A DNA stretch of 64,000 nt from an uncultured Prevotella sp. (GCA_934217675.1 CAKQCV010000001.1:132082-196081); one strand, 5' to 3'. Counted from the first letter of the stretch, positions 27,307 to 36,610 are shown. Numbers and translations are program-made. Notes: generated by a model from the sequence alone, not told the origin.

Positions 27307-28653
27307 ATGGAAACAATGCACCTGAATAATCTCTCTTATGAGGAAAAGTACAATTTAGCAACGGGAATTAAGACACCCGCAAAAATACTTGCAATTCTTG
27401 CAAAGGATATAGACTGGCGGGTTCGCAAAGCTGTAGCATGGAATGAAAACACACCTGTTGAAACACTTGTAATGCTTGCAAAAGACGGAGATGAGACCCG
27501 TTATGCAGTTGCACAAGCAAATGTACCAGAAGAAGTCTTAATACAGCTTGCCTCTGACAATTATTTAAAAGTGCGCTGTGCAGTAGCTTCTAATTCTAAC
27601 ACGCCACCTTTTATACTCGCAACACTTGCGAAAGATGAAAATATTCATGTTCGTAGTGCAGTTGCAGAAAACAAAAATACACCCGCTGATGTGCTTGCAA
27701 TGCTCGCTGAAGATGAAAATAGCAATGTTCGTGGGGGTGTGGCTTGGAACAAAAATACTCCAGTAGGAACACTTGTAAGGCTTGCAGACGATAAAGATTA
27801 TGAAGTTCGTAGTGAGGTTGCAGGTAACAAAAACACGCCTGTGAAAGTCCTTGCAACACTCGCAAAGGATAAACACGAATGTGTTCGTAAAGGTGTTGCA
27901 TATAACGAGAACACACCTGATGAACTACTCTCTGTACTTGCACAGGACGAGGACTACACGGTTCGTTGTGCGGTTGCAGAAAACAAGAATGCGCCTGTAG
28001 AATTGCTTACTGCGCTTGCAAAAGATGATGAATGGTGTGTTCGTGAGGCTGTTGCCAAAAACGAAAACACATCTGCTGATGTACTTGCTATGCTTGCAAA
28101 AGACGAAGATAGAGATGTCCGTATAGCTGTTGCCAACAACAGAAATACGCCTGCCAATATACTCACAATGCTTGCACAAGATAAAGATGCCAATGTCCGT
28201 AGTGAGGTTGCCGCAAACGAAAATACATCTGTTGATGTACTTGTTATGCTTGCCAGTGATAAAATATGCTGGGTTCGAAGTGACGTTGCAAGAAATAAAA
28301 ACACTCCTATTGAAATTCTTACTGTTCTTGCACAAGACGAGAATCGGTCGGTTCGTGAACAGGTTGCGTTAAACGAAAGTACCACTACTGAGTTGCTTGC
28401 TGTACTTGCAAATGACGATGTTTATGATGTTCGTACAGCAGTTGCCACAAACGGAAATACATCTGCTGATGTGCTTGCTATGCTTGCAAAAGATGAATAT
28501 ATTATTGTTCGTTGTGCGGTTGCAGAAAATGAGAATACGCCAAAGGAAGCACTTGTTACGCTTTCAAAAGACAACAACGAATGGGTAAGCGAAAGAGCTG
28601 AAGAAGCTCTTAAAGAACGCAAAGAAAGAAGCAAAAACAATATTGAAAGATAA
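27307..28653 (+). CDS. LRV-repeat protein 3
   Basis: A 448-residue protein with a type B cap (METMHLNNLSYEEKYNLA) and about seventeen near-perfect 24-residue repeats, many reading NENTSADVLAMLAKDED and VRxAVAENKNTP. The repeats are also very similar at DNA level (repeated CTTGCTATGCTTGCAAAAGA blocks), indicating recent expansion or gene conversion. It ends NNIER. RBS AGAAAGGA. Presumed protein-binding alpha-solenoid; the partner is unknown. Confidence 0.87.
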   Translation: METMHLNNLSYEEKYNLATGIKTPAKILAILAKDIDWRVRKAVAWNENTPVETLVMLAKDGDETRYAVAQANVPEEVLIQLASDNYLKVRCAVASNSNTPPFILATLAKDENIHVRSAVAENKNTPADVLAMLAEDENSNVRGGVAWNKNTPVGTLVRLADDKDYEVRSEVAGNKNTPVKVLATLAKDKHECVRKGVAYNENTPDELLSVLAQDEDYTVRCAVAENKNAPVELLTALAKDDEWCVREAVAKNENTSADVLAMLAKDEDRDVRIAVANNRNTPANILTMLAQDKDANVRSEVAANENTSVDVLVMLASDKICWVRSDVARNKNTPIEILTVLAQDENRSVREQVALNESTTTELLAVLANDDVYDVRTAVATNGNTSADVLAMLAKDEYIIVRCAVAENENTPKEALVTLSKDNNEWVSERAEEALKERKERSKNNIER

Positions 28654-28677
28654 CTGTCTGATACGTTAAGTTCTGTA

Positions 28678-28700
28678 ATGTGACTTAATGGTACATAAAT
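28678..28700 (+). promoter_or_regulatory. Class B element, copy 4
   Basis: Variant ATGTGACTTAATGGTACA. Here TGG of the core is TGA, which would break any short peptide reading. The flanks (about 85 bp) are almost identical to those at 29650, a duplicated intergenic region. Confidence 0.55.
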
Positions 28701-28740
28701 CAAGTGTAAACACAAATTACTGTAGAAAGGAAAAATCAAA

Positions 28741-29625
28741 ATGGAAACGATAGACATAAAGAAGCTCTCTTATGAGAAAAAATTTGATTTAGCATCAAAT
28801 AATGAAACATCAGCAGAGTTGCTGTCTGCACTTGCACAAGATGAACACCCTGATATTCGTCTTACTGTAGCAAGTAATACAAATGCACCCCATAGTACGC
28901 TTGTTATGCTTGCAAAAGATATAAATTTAGATGTTCGTGCAAGTGTTGCTCGGAACAATAATACCCCAGTCGAAATACTTGTAATGCTTGCCAGTGATAA
29001 AGACTGTTGGGTTCGTTGTAAAGTTGCAAATAACAAAAACACGCCTGCGAAAGTCCTTGCAATACTCGCAAAGGACGAGGAGCGGCGGGTTCGTAAAGGT
29101 GTTGCATATAACGAGAACACACCTGATAAACTACTCTTTGTACTTGCAAAAGATAAAGATATTGATGTTTGTTATGCGGTTGCAAAAAACAAGAACACAC
29201 CTGTAGAATTGCTTGCTGTACTTGCACAGGACGAGGACTACTGGGTTCGTTGGGCTGTTGCTGAAAACAGAAGTACCCCTACTGATGTGCTTGCTGTACT
29301 TGCAAAAGACGATGTTTATGAGGTTCGTACAGCAGTTGCCGTAAACGGAAATACATCTGTTGATGTACTTGTTATGCTTGCTACTGATGAAGACTATCAT
29401 GTGAGGGAAGCTGTAGCAGAAAATAAAAATACACCTGCCAATATACTCACAATGCTTGCACAAGATAAAGATGCCGATGTACGTTATGAGGTTACAAAGA
29501 ACCCTCATACTCCTTACAATACGCTTATTATGCTTACAAAGGATAAAAACGTATTAATAAGCGAAACGGCTGAAGAAGCCCTTAAAGAGTGCAAAGAAAA
29601 AGGCAAAATCCGTATTGAAAGATAA
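28741..29625 (+). CDS. LRV-repeat protein 4
   Basis: A 294-residue protein: type B cap (METIDIKKLSYEKKFDLASN) and about eleven repeats, ending RIER. The cap is almost the same as that of the gene at 33346 on the other side of parAB. Blocks of repeats match the gene at 36611 (VLAQDEDYWVRWAVAENR type) nearly word for word, which suggests exchange between paralogues. Confidence 0.87.
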   Translation: METIDIKKLSYEKKFDLASNNETSAELLSALAQDEHPDIRLTVASNTNAPHSTLVMLAKDINLDVRASVARNNNTPVEILVMLASDKDCWVRCKVANNKNTPAKVLAILAKDEERRVRKGVAYNENTPDKLLFVLAKDKDIDVCYAVAKNKNTPVELLAVLAQDEDYWVRWAVAENRSTPTDVLAVLAKDDVYEVRTAVAVNGNTSVDVLVMLATDEDYHVREAVAENKNTPANILTMLAQDKDADVRYEVTKNPHTPYNTLIMLTKDKNVLISETAEEALKECKEKGKIRIER

Positions 29626-29649
29626 CTGTCTGATACGTTAAGTTCTGTA

Positions 29650-29672
29650 ACGTGACTTAATGGTACATAAAT
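29650..29672 (+). promoter_or_regulatory. Class B element, copy 5
   Basis: Variant ACGTGACTTAATGGTACA, 39 nt before the next LRV start; its intergenic context duplicates that of copy 4. Confidence 0.55.
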
Positions 29673-29711
29673 CAAGTGTAAACACAAATTGCTGTAGAAA
29701 GGAAAAACCAA

Positions 29712-30749
29712 ATGGAAAACACTTTAGAAATAAGCAATATTTCTTATAGAAAAAAAGACGAAATGGCACGTAATATCAACACACCCCCAGAAATCCTTGC
29801 AGCTCTTGCTAAGGACAAATACGCTAAACTTATTGTAGCTATGAATCCGAATGCGCCGTCTGAAGTGCTTGAAACACTTGCTGAAGATGAAAATATTCGT
29901 GTTCGTATGGCTGTAGCAGAGAATGAGCATACACCATCTTACATCTTAGAAAAACTTTCGAAGGACGCAGATTTTGTTGTTCGTTGCTCTGTGGCTAAGA
30001 ACAAAAGTACACCATCTCATATACTTGCTGTGCTTGCCAATGATAAAGAGTGTGTTGTTTGCGAAAATGTTGCAAGAAACGAAAACACATCTATGGAATC
30101 TCTCGCATTGCTTGCTAAGAAAAATGACGTGTTAATTCGTTGGGTGGTTGCAAGCAATCCTCACACAAGTGCAAATACACTTAATGAGCTTGCTACAGAC
30201 ACAGAAAAGTGTGTTCGTGTATCAGTGGCGAAAAACATAAATACATTGCCTGAGACATTGGCTCTGCTTGCCAACGATGAAGATGTGTTAGTTCATGTTT
30301 ATGTAGCAGAAAACAAGAACACTTCTGCCGAAACATTAGCAGAGCTTGCAAGAAGCAATTATAACAGTGTCCGTTATACCGTTGTTTTCAATCCTAATAC
30401 AACTACGGATACGCTTGTGTTACTTGCTAAAGATGAAGATTGGGAAATACGTGGCGGTGTTGCTTGCAACGAAAAAACTCCTGTAAATATTCTTGAAACA
30501 CTTGCGACTGACAAGAAAGTATGCGTTCGTTATGATGTCGCAAGAAACAAAAAAACTCCTTTGAGTTTACTTATCTCGCTCGCAAATGCCGAGGACGCTT
30601 TTGTTCGTGAAGGTGTTGCCACGAATAATAATACACCACTTGGAATGCTCAAATCGTTGTCTAAAGACAAAGATTATTGTGTAAGAAGAGAAGCGAACAA
30701 AAACCTTAAAGAGCAAAAGGCAAACAAGAAAATTAACGAAGAAAGATAA
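29712..30749 (+). CDS. LRV-repeat protein 5
   Basis: A 345-residue protein with a type B-like cap (MENTLEISNISYRKKDEMA) and about thirteen repeats, more divergent in sequence than proteins 3 and 4. It ends KINEER. It is the last LRV gene before the RHH-parA-parB segment and is followed by a terminator at 30832. RBS AGAAAGGA. Confidence 0.85.
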   Translation: MENTLEISNISYRKKDEMARNINTPPEILAALAKDKYAKLIVAMNPNAPSEVLETLAEDENIRVRMAVAENEHTPSYILEKLSKDADFVVRCSVAKNKSTPSHILAVLANDKECVVCENVARNENTSMESLALLAKKNDVLIRWVVASNPHTSANTLNELATDTEKCVRVSVAKNINTLPETLALLANDEDVLVHVYVAENKNTSAETLAELARSNYNSVRYTVVFNPNTTTDTLVLLAKDEDWEIRGGVACNEKTPVNILETLATDKKVCVRYDVARNKKTPLSLLISLANAEDAFVREGVATNNNTPLGMLKSLSKDKDYCVRREANKNLKEQKANKKINEER

Positions 30750-30831
30750 CCACAAGAATCGTAGGCAAAAACGGCTGTCGAACAAACCACTTTATCAAAA
30801 GTACAATTACACATCTTTTGTAATATACTGT

Positions 30832-30864
30832 AAAAGCACTCTTACTAACGTGGGGTGCTTTTAT
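30832..30864 (+). terminator. Terminator after LRV gene 5
   Basis: AAAAGCAC (30832-30839) pairs with GTGCTTTT (30855-30862) around a 15-nt loop, followed by a short AT-rich tail. Confidence 0.65.
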
Positions 30865-30961
30865 TGTTATCGACATTTCAATTTTTACATTCTTGTTTTT
30901 ACATTTTGCTTATTTACACTATATTTTGACGTTTTTTGCTTGCAAAATGTTAGCATTATTG

Positions 30962-30990
30962 TTGACTTTTTGAGCATTTGATGTTATTAT
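30962..30990 (+). promoter_or_regulatory. Sigma-A promoter for the RHH gene
   Basis: TTGACT (30962-30967), 17 bp, TATTAT (30985-30990). It does not belong to class A. Upstream (30890-30960) TTTTACATT is repeated, possibly an RHH operator. Confidence 0.65.
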
Positions 30991-31027
30991 ATTATTAGAG
31001 AAATTTCAAAGAAAGAGGGTTTTGAAA

Positions 31028-31207
31028 ATGAGAAGTACGCAAAACGAAAGGGCTACATTGTCAGTATACATTCCTAAAGAACAGAAAGCTCGCTTGAAAG
31101 AACTTTCCGTTCAAGAAAATCTAACATTGTCTTATTTGATGCGGATAATCATAGATAGTTATTTTAAAAAAATCGAACGCAGAGAAAAATTAAAGAACAA
31201 AAAATAA
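31028..31207 (+). CDS. Ribbon-helix-helix (CopG/Arc-type) protein
   Basis: ATG 31028 lies 8 nt after AGAGGG. The 59-residue product starts MRSTQNERATLSVYIPKEQK, a beta strand and helix typical of small RHH DNA-binding proteins, and has a basic C-terminal tail (KKIERREKLKNKK). Such proteins regulate plasmid copy number or partition promoters. It sits just upstream of parA and may act on one of the repeated operators. Its target is not shown. Confidence 0.75.
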   Translation: MRSTQNERATLSVYIPKEQKARLKELSVQENLTLSYLMRIIIDSYFKKIERREKLKNKK

Positions 31208-31244
31208 TATTTTTTTCAAAAAATGCAGTTGTCTATACGGGTTT

Positions 31245-31277
31245 TGTATTGACAATTGCATTACAAAATGCTATAAT
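31245..31277 (+). promoter_or_regulatory. Class A promoter of parA
   Basis: TTGACA (31249-31254), 17 bp, TATAAT (31272-31277). The motif reads TGTATTGACAATTGCATTAC. This places partition under the same predicted operator as other units. Confidence 0.88.
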
Positions 31278-31379
31278 CAGGGCAGATGAAAAAACATACT
31301 CATCTAATATACGATTTCACATTTTATATATGATTTTAATGACTGCTTTAAATAAGATAGGTCAGAAAGGAAAAAGACA

Positions 31380-32168
31380 ATGAGCAATTGTAAAGTGATT
31401 GCAATATGCAATCAGAAAGGTGGTGTCGGTAAAACCACCACCGCAGTTAATCTCGGCATCGGTCTTGCAAGAGCAGGAAAGAAGGTACTGCTTGTTGATG
31501 CAGACCCACAGGGCGACTTATCAGCCTGCCTCGGTTGGCAGGATACAGATGGAATGGATTTAACATTAACAACAAAGTTGAAAGAGGTTGTCGATGACAC
31601 TCTTACAAATCCCCGTGATTGTATTTTACATCACAATGAAGGTGTTGACCTTATTCCTGCAAATATTTCTCTTTCGTCAATTGAACTGACATTTGCTAAC
31701 GAGATGAGTCGTGAACGCATACTGTCAAATTATATTAACGAATTGAAAGACGGTTACGACTACATAATCATTGATTGTATGCCTTCGCTTGGGCTAATTA
31801 CAATCAATGCACTTTCAGCGGCTGACAGCCTTATTATTCCTGTTCAGGCACACTATTTAGCGGCAAAGGGTTTAACAGGTATTCTGGGTTCTTTCCAGAA
31901 GGTAAAAAAGAACATCAATCCGAATCTTACAATCGGCGGTATTCTGATAACTCTTGTGGATACAGGAACAAATTTGGCTGAAAGCACAATAAGCATCATA
32001 AGAGAAAACTTCGGCAGAAACATAACCGTGTTTGATACGACTATACCGAAAGCAATAAAAGCGGCTGAGATTTCTTCAAAGGGTATGAGCATCTATGCTT
32101 ATGAACCTAACAGCTCGGTTGCAAAGGCTTATGAGAGTTTTGTAAAAGAGGTACTGAATAATGGCTAA
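31380..32168 (+). CDS. parA: ParA/Soj-type partition ATPase
   Basis: A 262-residue ParA. The deviant Walker A KGGVGKTT is at residues 13-20, followed by a VDADPQGD Walker A' motif (about 40-47) and a Walker B-like IIIDCMPSLG (about 122-131). ParA ATPases bind the nucleoid non-specifically and move ParB-bound plasmids. There is no N-terminal HTH extension, so it is the Soj/type Ib-like length. AGAAAGGA precedes ATG 31380. The gene overlaps parB by 8 nt. Confidence 0.96.
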   Translation: MSNCKVIAICNQKGGVGKTTTAVNLGIGLARAGKKVLLVDADPQGDLSACLGWQDTDGMDLTLTTKLKEVVDDTLTNPRDCILHHNEGVDLIPANISLSSIELTFANEMSRERILSNYINELKDGYDYIIIDCMPSLGLITINALSAADSLIIPVQAHYLAAKGLTGILGSFQKVKKNINPNLTIGGILITLVDTGTNLAESTISIIRENFGRNITVFDTTIPKAIKAAEISSKGMSIYAYEPNSSVAKAYESFVKEVLNNG

Positions 32169-33066
32169 GAATACAGATTTCTCTTTGAAATCGTTCGATG
32201 ATATTTTTTCATCGCAGGAGCAGAGAGATAACGATAAAGTATCGAAGATAAGGGATATACCTATAAACCTTATTGACGATTTTCCAAATCACCCTTTTAA
32301 AGTGCGTGATGACGAAGATATGCAACGTCTTGTAGAGAGCGTAAAGGAAAATGGAGTAATAACACCCGCTACCGTAATGGAAAAGAAAGACGGCAGATAT
32401 ACTCTTATTTCAGGACATCGTAGAAAAAGAGCAAGCGAGCTTGCAGGTTATTCTACTCTCCGCTGTGATATAGTAGAAATGACTGACGAAGAAGCCATTG
32501 TGAGAATGGTAGAAAGCAACTATCAGCGCACACAGCTACTTCCTTCGGAATTGGCATTTGCGTACAAAATGCGCCTTGACGCTATCAAGAGACAGGGTAA
32601 AAGAACAGACCTTGTTGAAGATGAAAACGGCGGTAAAGAGTCAGTACAGGTTATCAGCGAACAGTCAGGCGATAGTCAGAGTCAGATTCGTAGATATATA
32701 AGGCTCACTGAACTTATCCCCGAACTGCTCGACCTTGTTGACACAGGTAGTCTTAAAATGCGTCCTGCCATAGATATTTCGTATTTTTCTCAGGATATAC
32801 AGAAGTTGATATTGAAAGAAATAAACGATACGGGCGTTACGCCTTCAATGGCACAAGCTGAAAAAATGCACCGCTTTGCAGACACTAATAAACTGACAGC
32901 AGAAGTAATTTCTTCGATTATGTGTGAAGAAAGTACAAGCAAAAACAAGTTTGTACTCAAAAGCGAAAGAATAAAGAGTTTTATTCCTAAAAGCATACCG
33001 AAAAACGAAACTGAGGATTATGTCTGCAAGGCTCTTGAATACTACAACAAGCATAACGGCAAATAA
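32161..33066 (+). CDS. parB: ParB/Spo0J-type partition protein
   Basis: A 301-residue ParB. The N-terminal ParB/Srx-like CTPase domain includes GRYTLISGHRRKRASELAG (residues about 79-97) and an NYQRTQLLPSE box. A central HTH region follows (SGDSQSQIRRYIRLTELIP). The CTP-binding GHRR motif is intact. It would bind parS and recruit ParA. I could not find a canonical TGTTTCACGTGAAACA-type parS; the palindromes at 50151-50536 are one candidate centromere. Translationally coupled to parA. Confidence 0.95.
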   Translation: MAKNTDFSLKSFDDIFSSQEQRDNDKVSKIRDIPINLIDDFPNHPFKVRDDEDMQRLVESVKENGVITPATVMEKKDGRYTLISGHRRKRASELAGYSTLRCDIVEMTDEEAIVRMVESNYQRTQLLPSELAFAYKMRLDAIKRQGKRTDLVEDENGGKESVQVISEQSGDSQSQIRRYIRLTELIPELLDLVDTGSLKMRPAIDISYFSQDIQKLILKEINDTGVTPSMAQAEKMHRFADTNKLTAEVISSIMCEESTSKNKFVLKSERIKSFIPKSIPKNETEDYVCKALEYYNKHNGK

Positions 33067-33076
33067 TGTATTTACA

Positions 33077-33110
33077 AGCCCCACTAAGGAAATGATACCT
33101 CAGTGGGGCT
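33077..33110 (+). terminator. Strong hairpin after parB
   Basis: AGCCCCACT / AGTGGGGCT extended by AGG/CCT with one A-C mismatch. It starts 11 nt after the parB stop. There is no T-run on this strand. Confidence 0.65.
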
Positions 33111-33167
33111 ATGTGTTATGTATGTTTAAATAAATAGCATAAAAGCAACGCAATGTTGTATCTTGAA

Positions 33168-33196
33168 TTGACATACACAGTCAGATATGATAGAAT
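33168..33196 (+). promoter_or_regulatory. Sigma-A-like promoter before LRV gene 6
   Basis: TTGACA (33168-33173), 17 bp, TAGAAT (33191-33196). It is about 90 bp before the class B element at 33284. This is the only LRV gene for which I see a conventional promoter nearby. Confidence 0.55.
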
Positions 33197-33283
33197 GGAA
33201 AAAATATATGCTACTGGAATCGTTAGCGACTTTACCGTTCATAATAGTCATGGCATTTGCTTATGGCTTAATGATTTTGTTTT

Positions 33284-33306
33284 ATGCGGCTTAATGAACT
33301 ATAAAT
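33284..33306 (+). promoter_or_regulatory. Class B element, copy 6 (with partial copy upstream)
   Basis: Variant ATGCGGCTTAATGAACTATA, 39 nt before the gene. A partial copy TTATGGCTTAATGA lies at 33261-33274, so the element is partly duplicated in tandem. Confidence 0.6.
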
Positions 33307-33345
33307 AGTGTGAATACATTTTACACTCAGAAAGGAAAAATCAAA

Positions 33346-33840
33346 ATGGAAACGATAGACATAAACAAACTCTCTTATGAAGGAAAGATTGATTTAGCAT
33401 CGAATAATGAAACATCGGCAGAGTTGCTTGCTATACTTGCAAAAGATGATGAATGGCGTGTTCGTGAGGCTGTTGCAGAAAATGAAAACACATCTGCTGA
33501 TGTACTTGCTATGCTTGCAAAAGATAAAGATTGTTATGTTCGTAAGGCTGTTGCCGAAAATGAAAATACATCTATTGATGTGCTTGCTATGCTTGCACAG
33601 GACGAGATGTGGCGTGTTCGTAATGCCGTTGCAGAAAACATCAATACTCCTGCTGATGTGCTTGCTATGCTTGCAAAAGATGTAGATATTGATGTTCGTT
33701 GTATGGTTACAGATAATAAAAATACAAGTGTTGAAACACTTGTTATGCTCTCAAAAGACAACAACGAATGGGTAAGTGAAGCGGCTGAAAACGCTCTTAA
33801 AGAACGCAAAGAGAAAAGCAAAACCAGAATGGAAAGGTAA
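33346..33840 (+). CDS. LRV-repeat protein 6 (shortest)
   Basis: Start at ATG 33346, after AAAGGA. A 164-residue protein: type B cap (METIDINKLSYEGKIDLASN) and about six highly regular repeats of the NENTSADVLAMLAKD type, ending RMER. It is nearly a subset of protein 4, suggesting a deletion derivative or a young duplicate. It is the first LRV gene to the right of parAB. Confidence 0.86.
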   Translation: METIDINKLSYEGKIDLASNNETSAELLAILAKDDEWRVREAVAENENTSADVLAMLAKDKDCYVRKAVAENENTSIDVLAMLAQDEMWRVRNAVAENINTPADVLAMLAKDVDIDVRCMVTDNKNTSVETLVMLSKDNNEWVSEAAENALKERKEKSKTRMER

Positions 33841-33850
33841 CAATATCTTA

Positions 33851-33877
33851 CACTTCTGTTTTACTGGAGTTGAAGTG
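33851..33877 (+). repeat. GTTCC-type hairpin, degenerate copy 4
   Basis: CACTTCTGTT-TTACTGGAGT-TGAAGTG keeps the outer stem (CACTTC/GAAGTG) but has lost the inner palindrome. It is 10 nt after the LRV gene 6 stop. Confidence 0.5.
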
Positions 33878-33886
33878 CCGTTTGCG

Positions 33887-33909
33887 ATGTGGTTTTGTGA
33901 ACCGTAAAT
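33887..33909 (+). promoter_or_regulatory. Class B element, copy 7
   Basis: Variant ATGTGGTTTTGTGAACCGTA, 39 nt before the next LRV gene. Confidence 0.6.
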
Positions 33910-33948
33910 CAAATGCAAACACAAATTTGCTTTAGAAAGGGAAACAAT

Positions 33949-34608
33949 ATGAATAAAGAAAACCTTTTGTCAAAGATAAGCAAAATGTCTGAAGAAGAAC
34001 TTAAAGACTTGGCTCGTAGCACTTCTAATGTTGAGATGCTTAACATACTTGCTGAAAATGAGAACTATAAGGTGCGTTGTACTGTTGTAGGAAACAAGAA
34101 TACACCTGTAGAAAAGCTTATTGTGCTTGCACAGGACGAGAATTTGTGGGTTCGTCAAACTGTTGCATTAAATGAAAACACATCTGTTGATGTACTTGCA
34201 ATGCTTGCACAGGACGAGAAATGGCAGGTTCGTAGAGCCGTTGCAAAAAACAAAAATACAAGTGTTTCAACACTTGCTATGCTTGCCAGTGATAAAGAAG
34301 CGTGGATTCGTTGGGCTGTTGCAAGAAATGAGAATACACCAAAAGAAGCACTTGCTGTACTTGCAAAGGATATAGACTGGCGGGTTCGTATTGACGTTGC
34401 AGGCAATAAAAATACAAGCATCGAAACTCTTGCTATGCTTGCCAGTGATAAAGAATGGCGGGTTCGTTGTGCGGTTGCGGGTAACAAAAATGCACCAATT
34501 GAAGCACTTGAAGCTCTCTCAATAGACAACAACAAATTGGTAAGCGAAACGGCTGAAGAAGCCCTTAAAGAGTGCAAAGAGAAAAACAAAGCCAGTATGA
34601 AAATATAA
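33949..34608 (+). CDS. LRV-repeat protein 7
   Basis: ATG 33949 follows AGAAAGGGA. A 219-residue protein with a type A cap (MNKENLLSKISKMSEEELKDLARST) and about eight regular repeats. Its ending (SMKI) looks like a mutated form of the family -[IM]ER ending. The segment MSEEELxDLARSTSxVExLNILAENENY recurs inside the gene at 36611, so this gene or its ancestor contributed to that fusion. Confidence 0.86.
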   Translation: MNKENLLSKISKMSEEELKDLARSTSNVEMLNILAENENYKVRCTVVGNKNTPVEKLIVLAQDENLWVRQTVALNENTSVDVLAMLAQDEKWQVRRAVAKNKNTSVSTLAMLASDKEAWIRWAVARNENTPKEALAVLAKDIDWRVRIDVAGNKNTSIETLAMLASDKEWRVRCAVAGNKNAPIEALEALSIDNNKLVSETAEEALKECKEKNKASMKI

Positions 34609-34632
34609 TTGTATGAAACGTTAAGATTTGTA

Positions 34633-34655
34633 ATGTGCCTTAATGAACCATAAAT
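34633..34655 (+). promoter_or_regulatory. Class B element, copy 8
   Basis: Variant ATGTGCCTTAATGAACCATA followed by AATATTTTAG. The upstream ACGTTAAGATTTGTA block is shared with copies 3 to 5. Confidence 0.6.
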
Positions 34656-34711
34656 ATTTTAGAAAGCGGTGCTTTCTTAACAAACCAAGTAAATGATGAA
34701 AGGAAACCATT

Positions 34712-36415
34712 ATGGAAAAAACACTTCTTGAACTTCTCGCTGAAGATAAAAATGAAAATAAAAACGAAAACGAAGACATTATTCGTTTTGCGGTAGCAAC
34801 GAATCAGCGCAATCAACAATCTCTATCCGCTCTTAAACGTCTCGCTGAAGAAGAAGGCAATGATATACGTTATGCGAATGCAAAAAATTCACACACTACT
34901 TCTCAGGTACTTGATATGCTTTCAGAAGACAAAAGGTTCAACTGTGAAAAGAATGTGAAAGAATTGGTTGCGTGGAACGAGAACACTCCGTCTGAAGTGT
35001 TTGCAACGCTTGTATCAGATAAAAACATAACAATAAATTTTTATGGGCGTGAAATAACGTTAAAAAATTTAGTAGAGCTTGCACATAGCAAATGTGTAGA
35101 AGACCGTATATCCGTTGCCAGATATGATGCACCGCCTCGTATATTAGCATTACTTGCCACCGATGAAGACCCTCGTGTCCGTGAAGCTGTAGCTTGGAAT
35201 GAATTTACACCTGCAAAATTGTTGGAAACACTAACCGATGATACAGATTTCCGTGTACGAGAAAAAGTAGCAAATAATATAAACACCACTGTCGATTCCT
35301 TAATTAAACTTGCAAAAGATGAAGAATCTTTAGTTCGTGAAGCAGTTGTAAAGAATCAAAACACGCCTGTTAAAATACTTGAAGAAATGGCTTCAGACAA
35401 AAGCGTTAGCGTTCGTGCAACAGTAGCGTGTACAAGAAGGACACCTGCAAACGCATTAGCAAAACTCGCAACAGATGGAAGCCGCAATGTTCGCTTTTGG
35501 ACTGCGAAGAACAGAAACACTCCTGCATCTATTTTATCAGAGCTTGCTAAAGATAAAGATAAGGAAGTTCGTGAAGCTGTTGCAAAAAATAAAAATACAA
35601 GTGCTGAAGCACTTGCAATACTTGCTAATGACGAAAATGACAATATTCGTGAAGTTGTAGCAAGGAACGAGAACACACCTGCCGAAGCACTTATTATACT
35701 TGCAAAAGACGATTACGAAGATGTTCGTAATGCAGTTGCAGAAAACAAAAATACACCCGCTGAAGTGCTTGCTATGCTTGCTGAAGACGAAAGTGAAGTG
35801 GTTCGTGCATCTGTTGCTTGGAACAAAAATACTCCTGTAGAAACACTTGTAAAGCTTGCAGACGATAAAGATTATGAAGTTCGTAGTGAGGTCGCAGATA
35901 ACAAGAACACACCTGCGAAAGCCCTTGCTAAACTCGCAAAGGACGAACACTCAGGCGTTCGTAGAGGCGTTGCATGGAATGATAACACACCTGCCGAAGC
36001 ACTTGCAGAATTGGTATCAGACGAAGAAGAGCGTGTTCGTATAGGTGTTGCTTATAACGAGAACACGTCTGCCGAAACGCTTGCAAAATTGGTGTCAGAT
36101 GAAAATGACGATGTTCGTATAGGTGTTGCCGAAAATCCGAACACTCTTGCAAAGGAACTTGCAACACTCTCTACTGACGAAAATTTTGATGTTCGTGTAG
36201 GTGTTGCTTCACACAAAAACACCACATCAAAGATTTTAGCAAAGCTTGCAAAAGACGAAGATGATGATGTTCGTAACTATGTAGCAAATAACCCGAACAC
36301 TCCATCTTATGCTTTAAAAGGACTTCTGGAAGACGATTGTATTTATATAAGTTGTCAAGCGGAAAAGGCTTTACAAGAACGCCAGTCAAGAAAAAAAGAT
36401 AGTATGGAAAGATAG
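34712..36415 (+). CDS. LRV-repeat protein 8, 567 aa
   Basis: A 567-residue protein with its own N-terminal region (MEKTLLELLAEDKNENKNEN) and about twenty repeats. Near residues 75-135 the repeat frame is interrupted by a longer non-repeat insert containing ITINFYGREITLKNLVELAH. The C-terminal repeats diverge into NDNTPAEALAELVSDEEERVRIG forms. It ends SMER. It is one of the two longest paralogues. RBS GAAAGGA. Confidence 0.86.
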   Translation: MEKTLLELLAEDKNENKNENEDIIRFAVATNQRNQQSLSALKRLAEEEGNDIRYANAKNSHTTSQVLDMLSEDKRFNCEKNVKELVAWNENTPSEVFATLVSDKNITINFYGREITLKNLVELAHSKCVEDRISVARYDAPPRILALLATDEDPRVREAVAWNEFTPAKLLETLTDDTDFRVREKVANNINTTVDSLIKLAKDEESLVREAVVKNQNTPVKILEEMASDKSVSVRATVACTRRTPANALAKLATDGSRNVRFWTAKNRNTPASILSELAKDKDKEVREAVAKNKNTSAEALAILANDENDNIREVVARNENTPAEALIILAKDDYEDVRNAVAENKNTPAEVLAMLAEDESEVVRASVAWNKNTPVETLVKLADDKDYEVRSEVADNKNTPAKALAKLAKDEHSGVRRGVAWNDNTPAEALAELVSDEEERVRIGVAYNENTSAETLAKLVSDENDDVRIGVAENPNTLAKELATLSTDENFDVRVGVASHKNTTSKILAKLAKDEDDDVRNYVANNPNTPSYALKGLLEDDCIYISCQAEKALQERQSRKKDSMER

Positions 36416-36507
36416 CCGCAAAAAATGTACCAATTTCTTTAAGGAAGCTGAGAAAGCACAAACTGTTGCCAAAACAACAGAGAAAGATAAGCACATAATT
36501 ATATTTC

Positions 36508-36543
36508 AAGATTCCCGCCTACAGGCACGGGAATCTTTTTTTA
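36508..36543 (+). terminator. Rho-independent terminator
   Basis: AAGATTCCCG (36508-36517) pairs with CGGGAATCTT (36528-36537), followed by a run of T. It separates LRV genes 8 and 9. Confidence 0.9.
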
Positions 36544-36545
36544 TT

Positions 36546-36568
36546 GTGTGGCTTTGTGAACCATAAAT
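36546..36568 (+). promoter_or_regulatory. Class B element, copy 9
   Basis: Variant GTGTGGCTTTGTGAACCATA, starting 3 nt after the terminator T-run. Nothing upstream could serve as a -35 except the terminator itself, so the element or the sequence just after it must carry the promoter if this gene has one. Confidence 0.65.
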
Positions 36569-36610
36569 ATTTTAGAAGAATTTTAAACTCAACAGAAAGG
36601 AAAAAATAAA

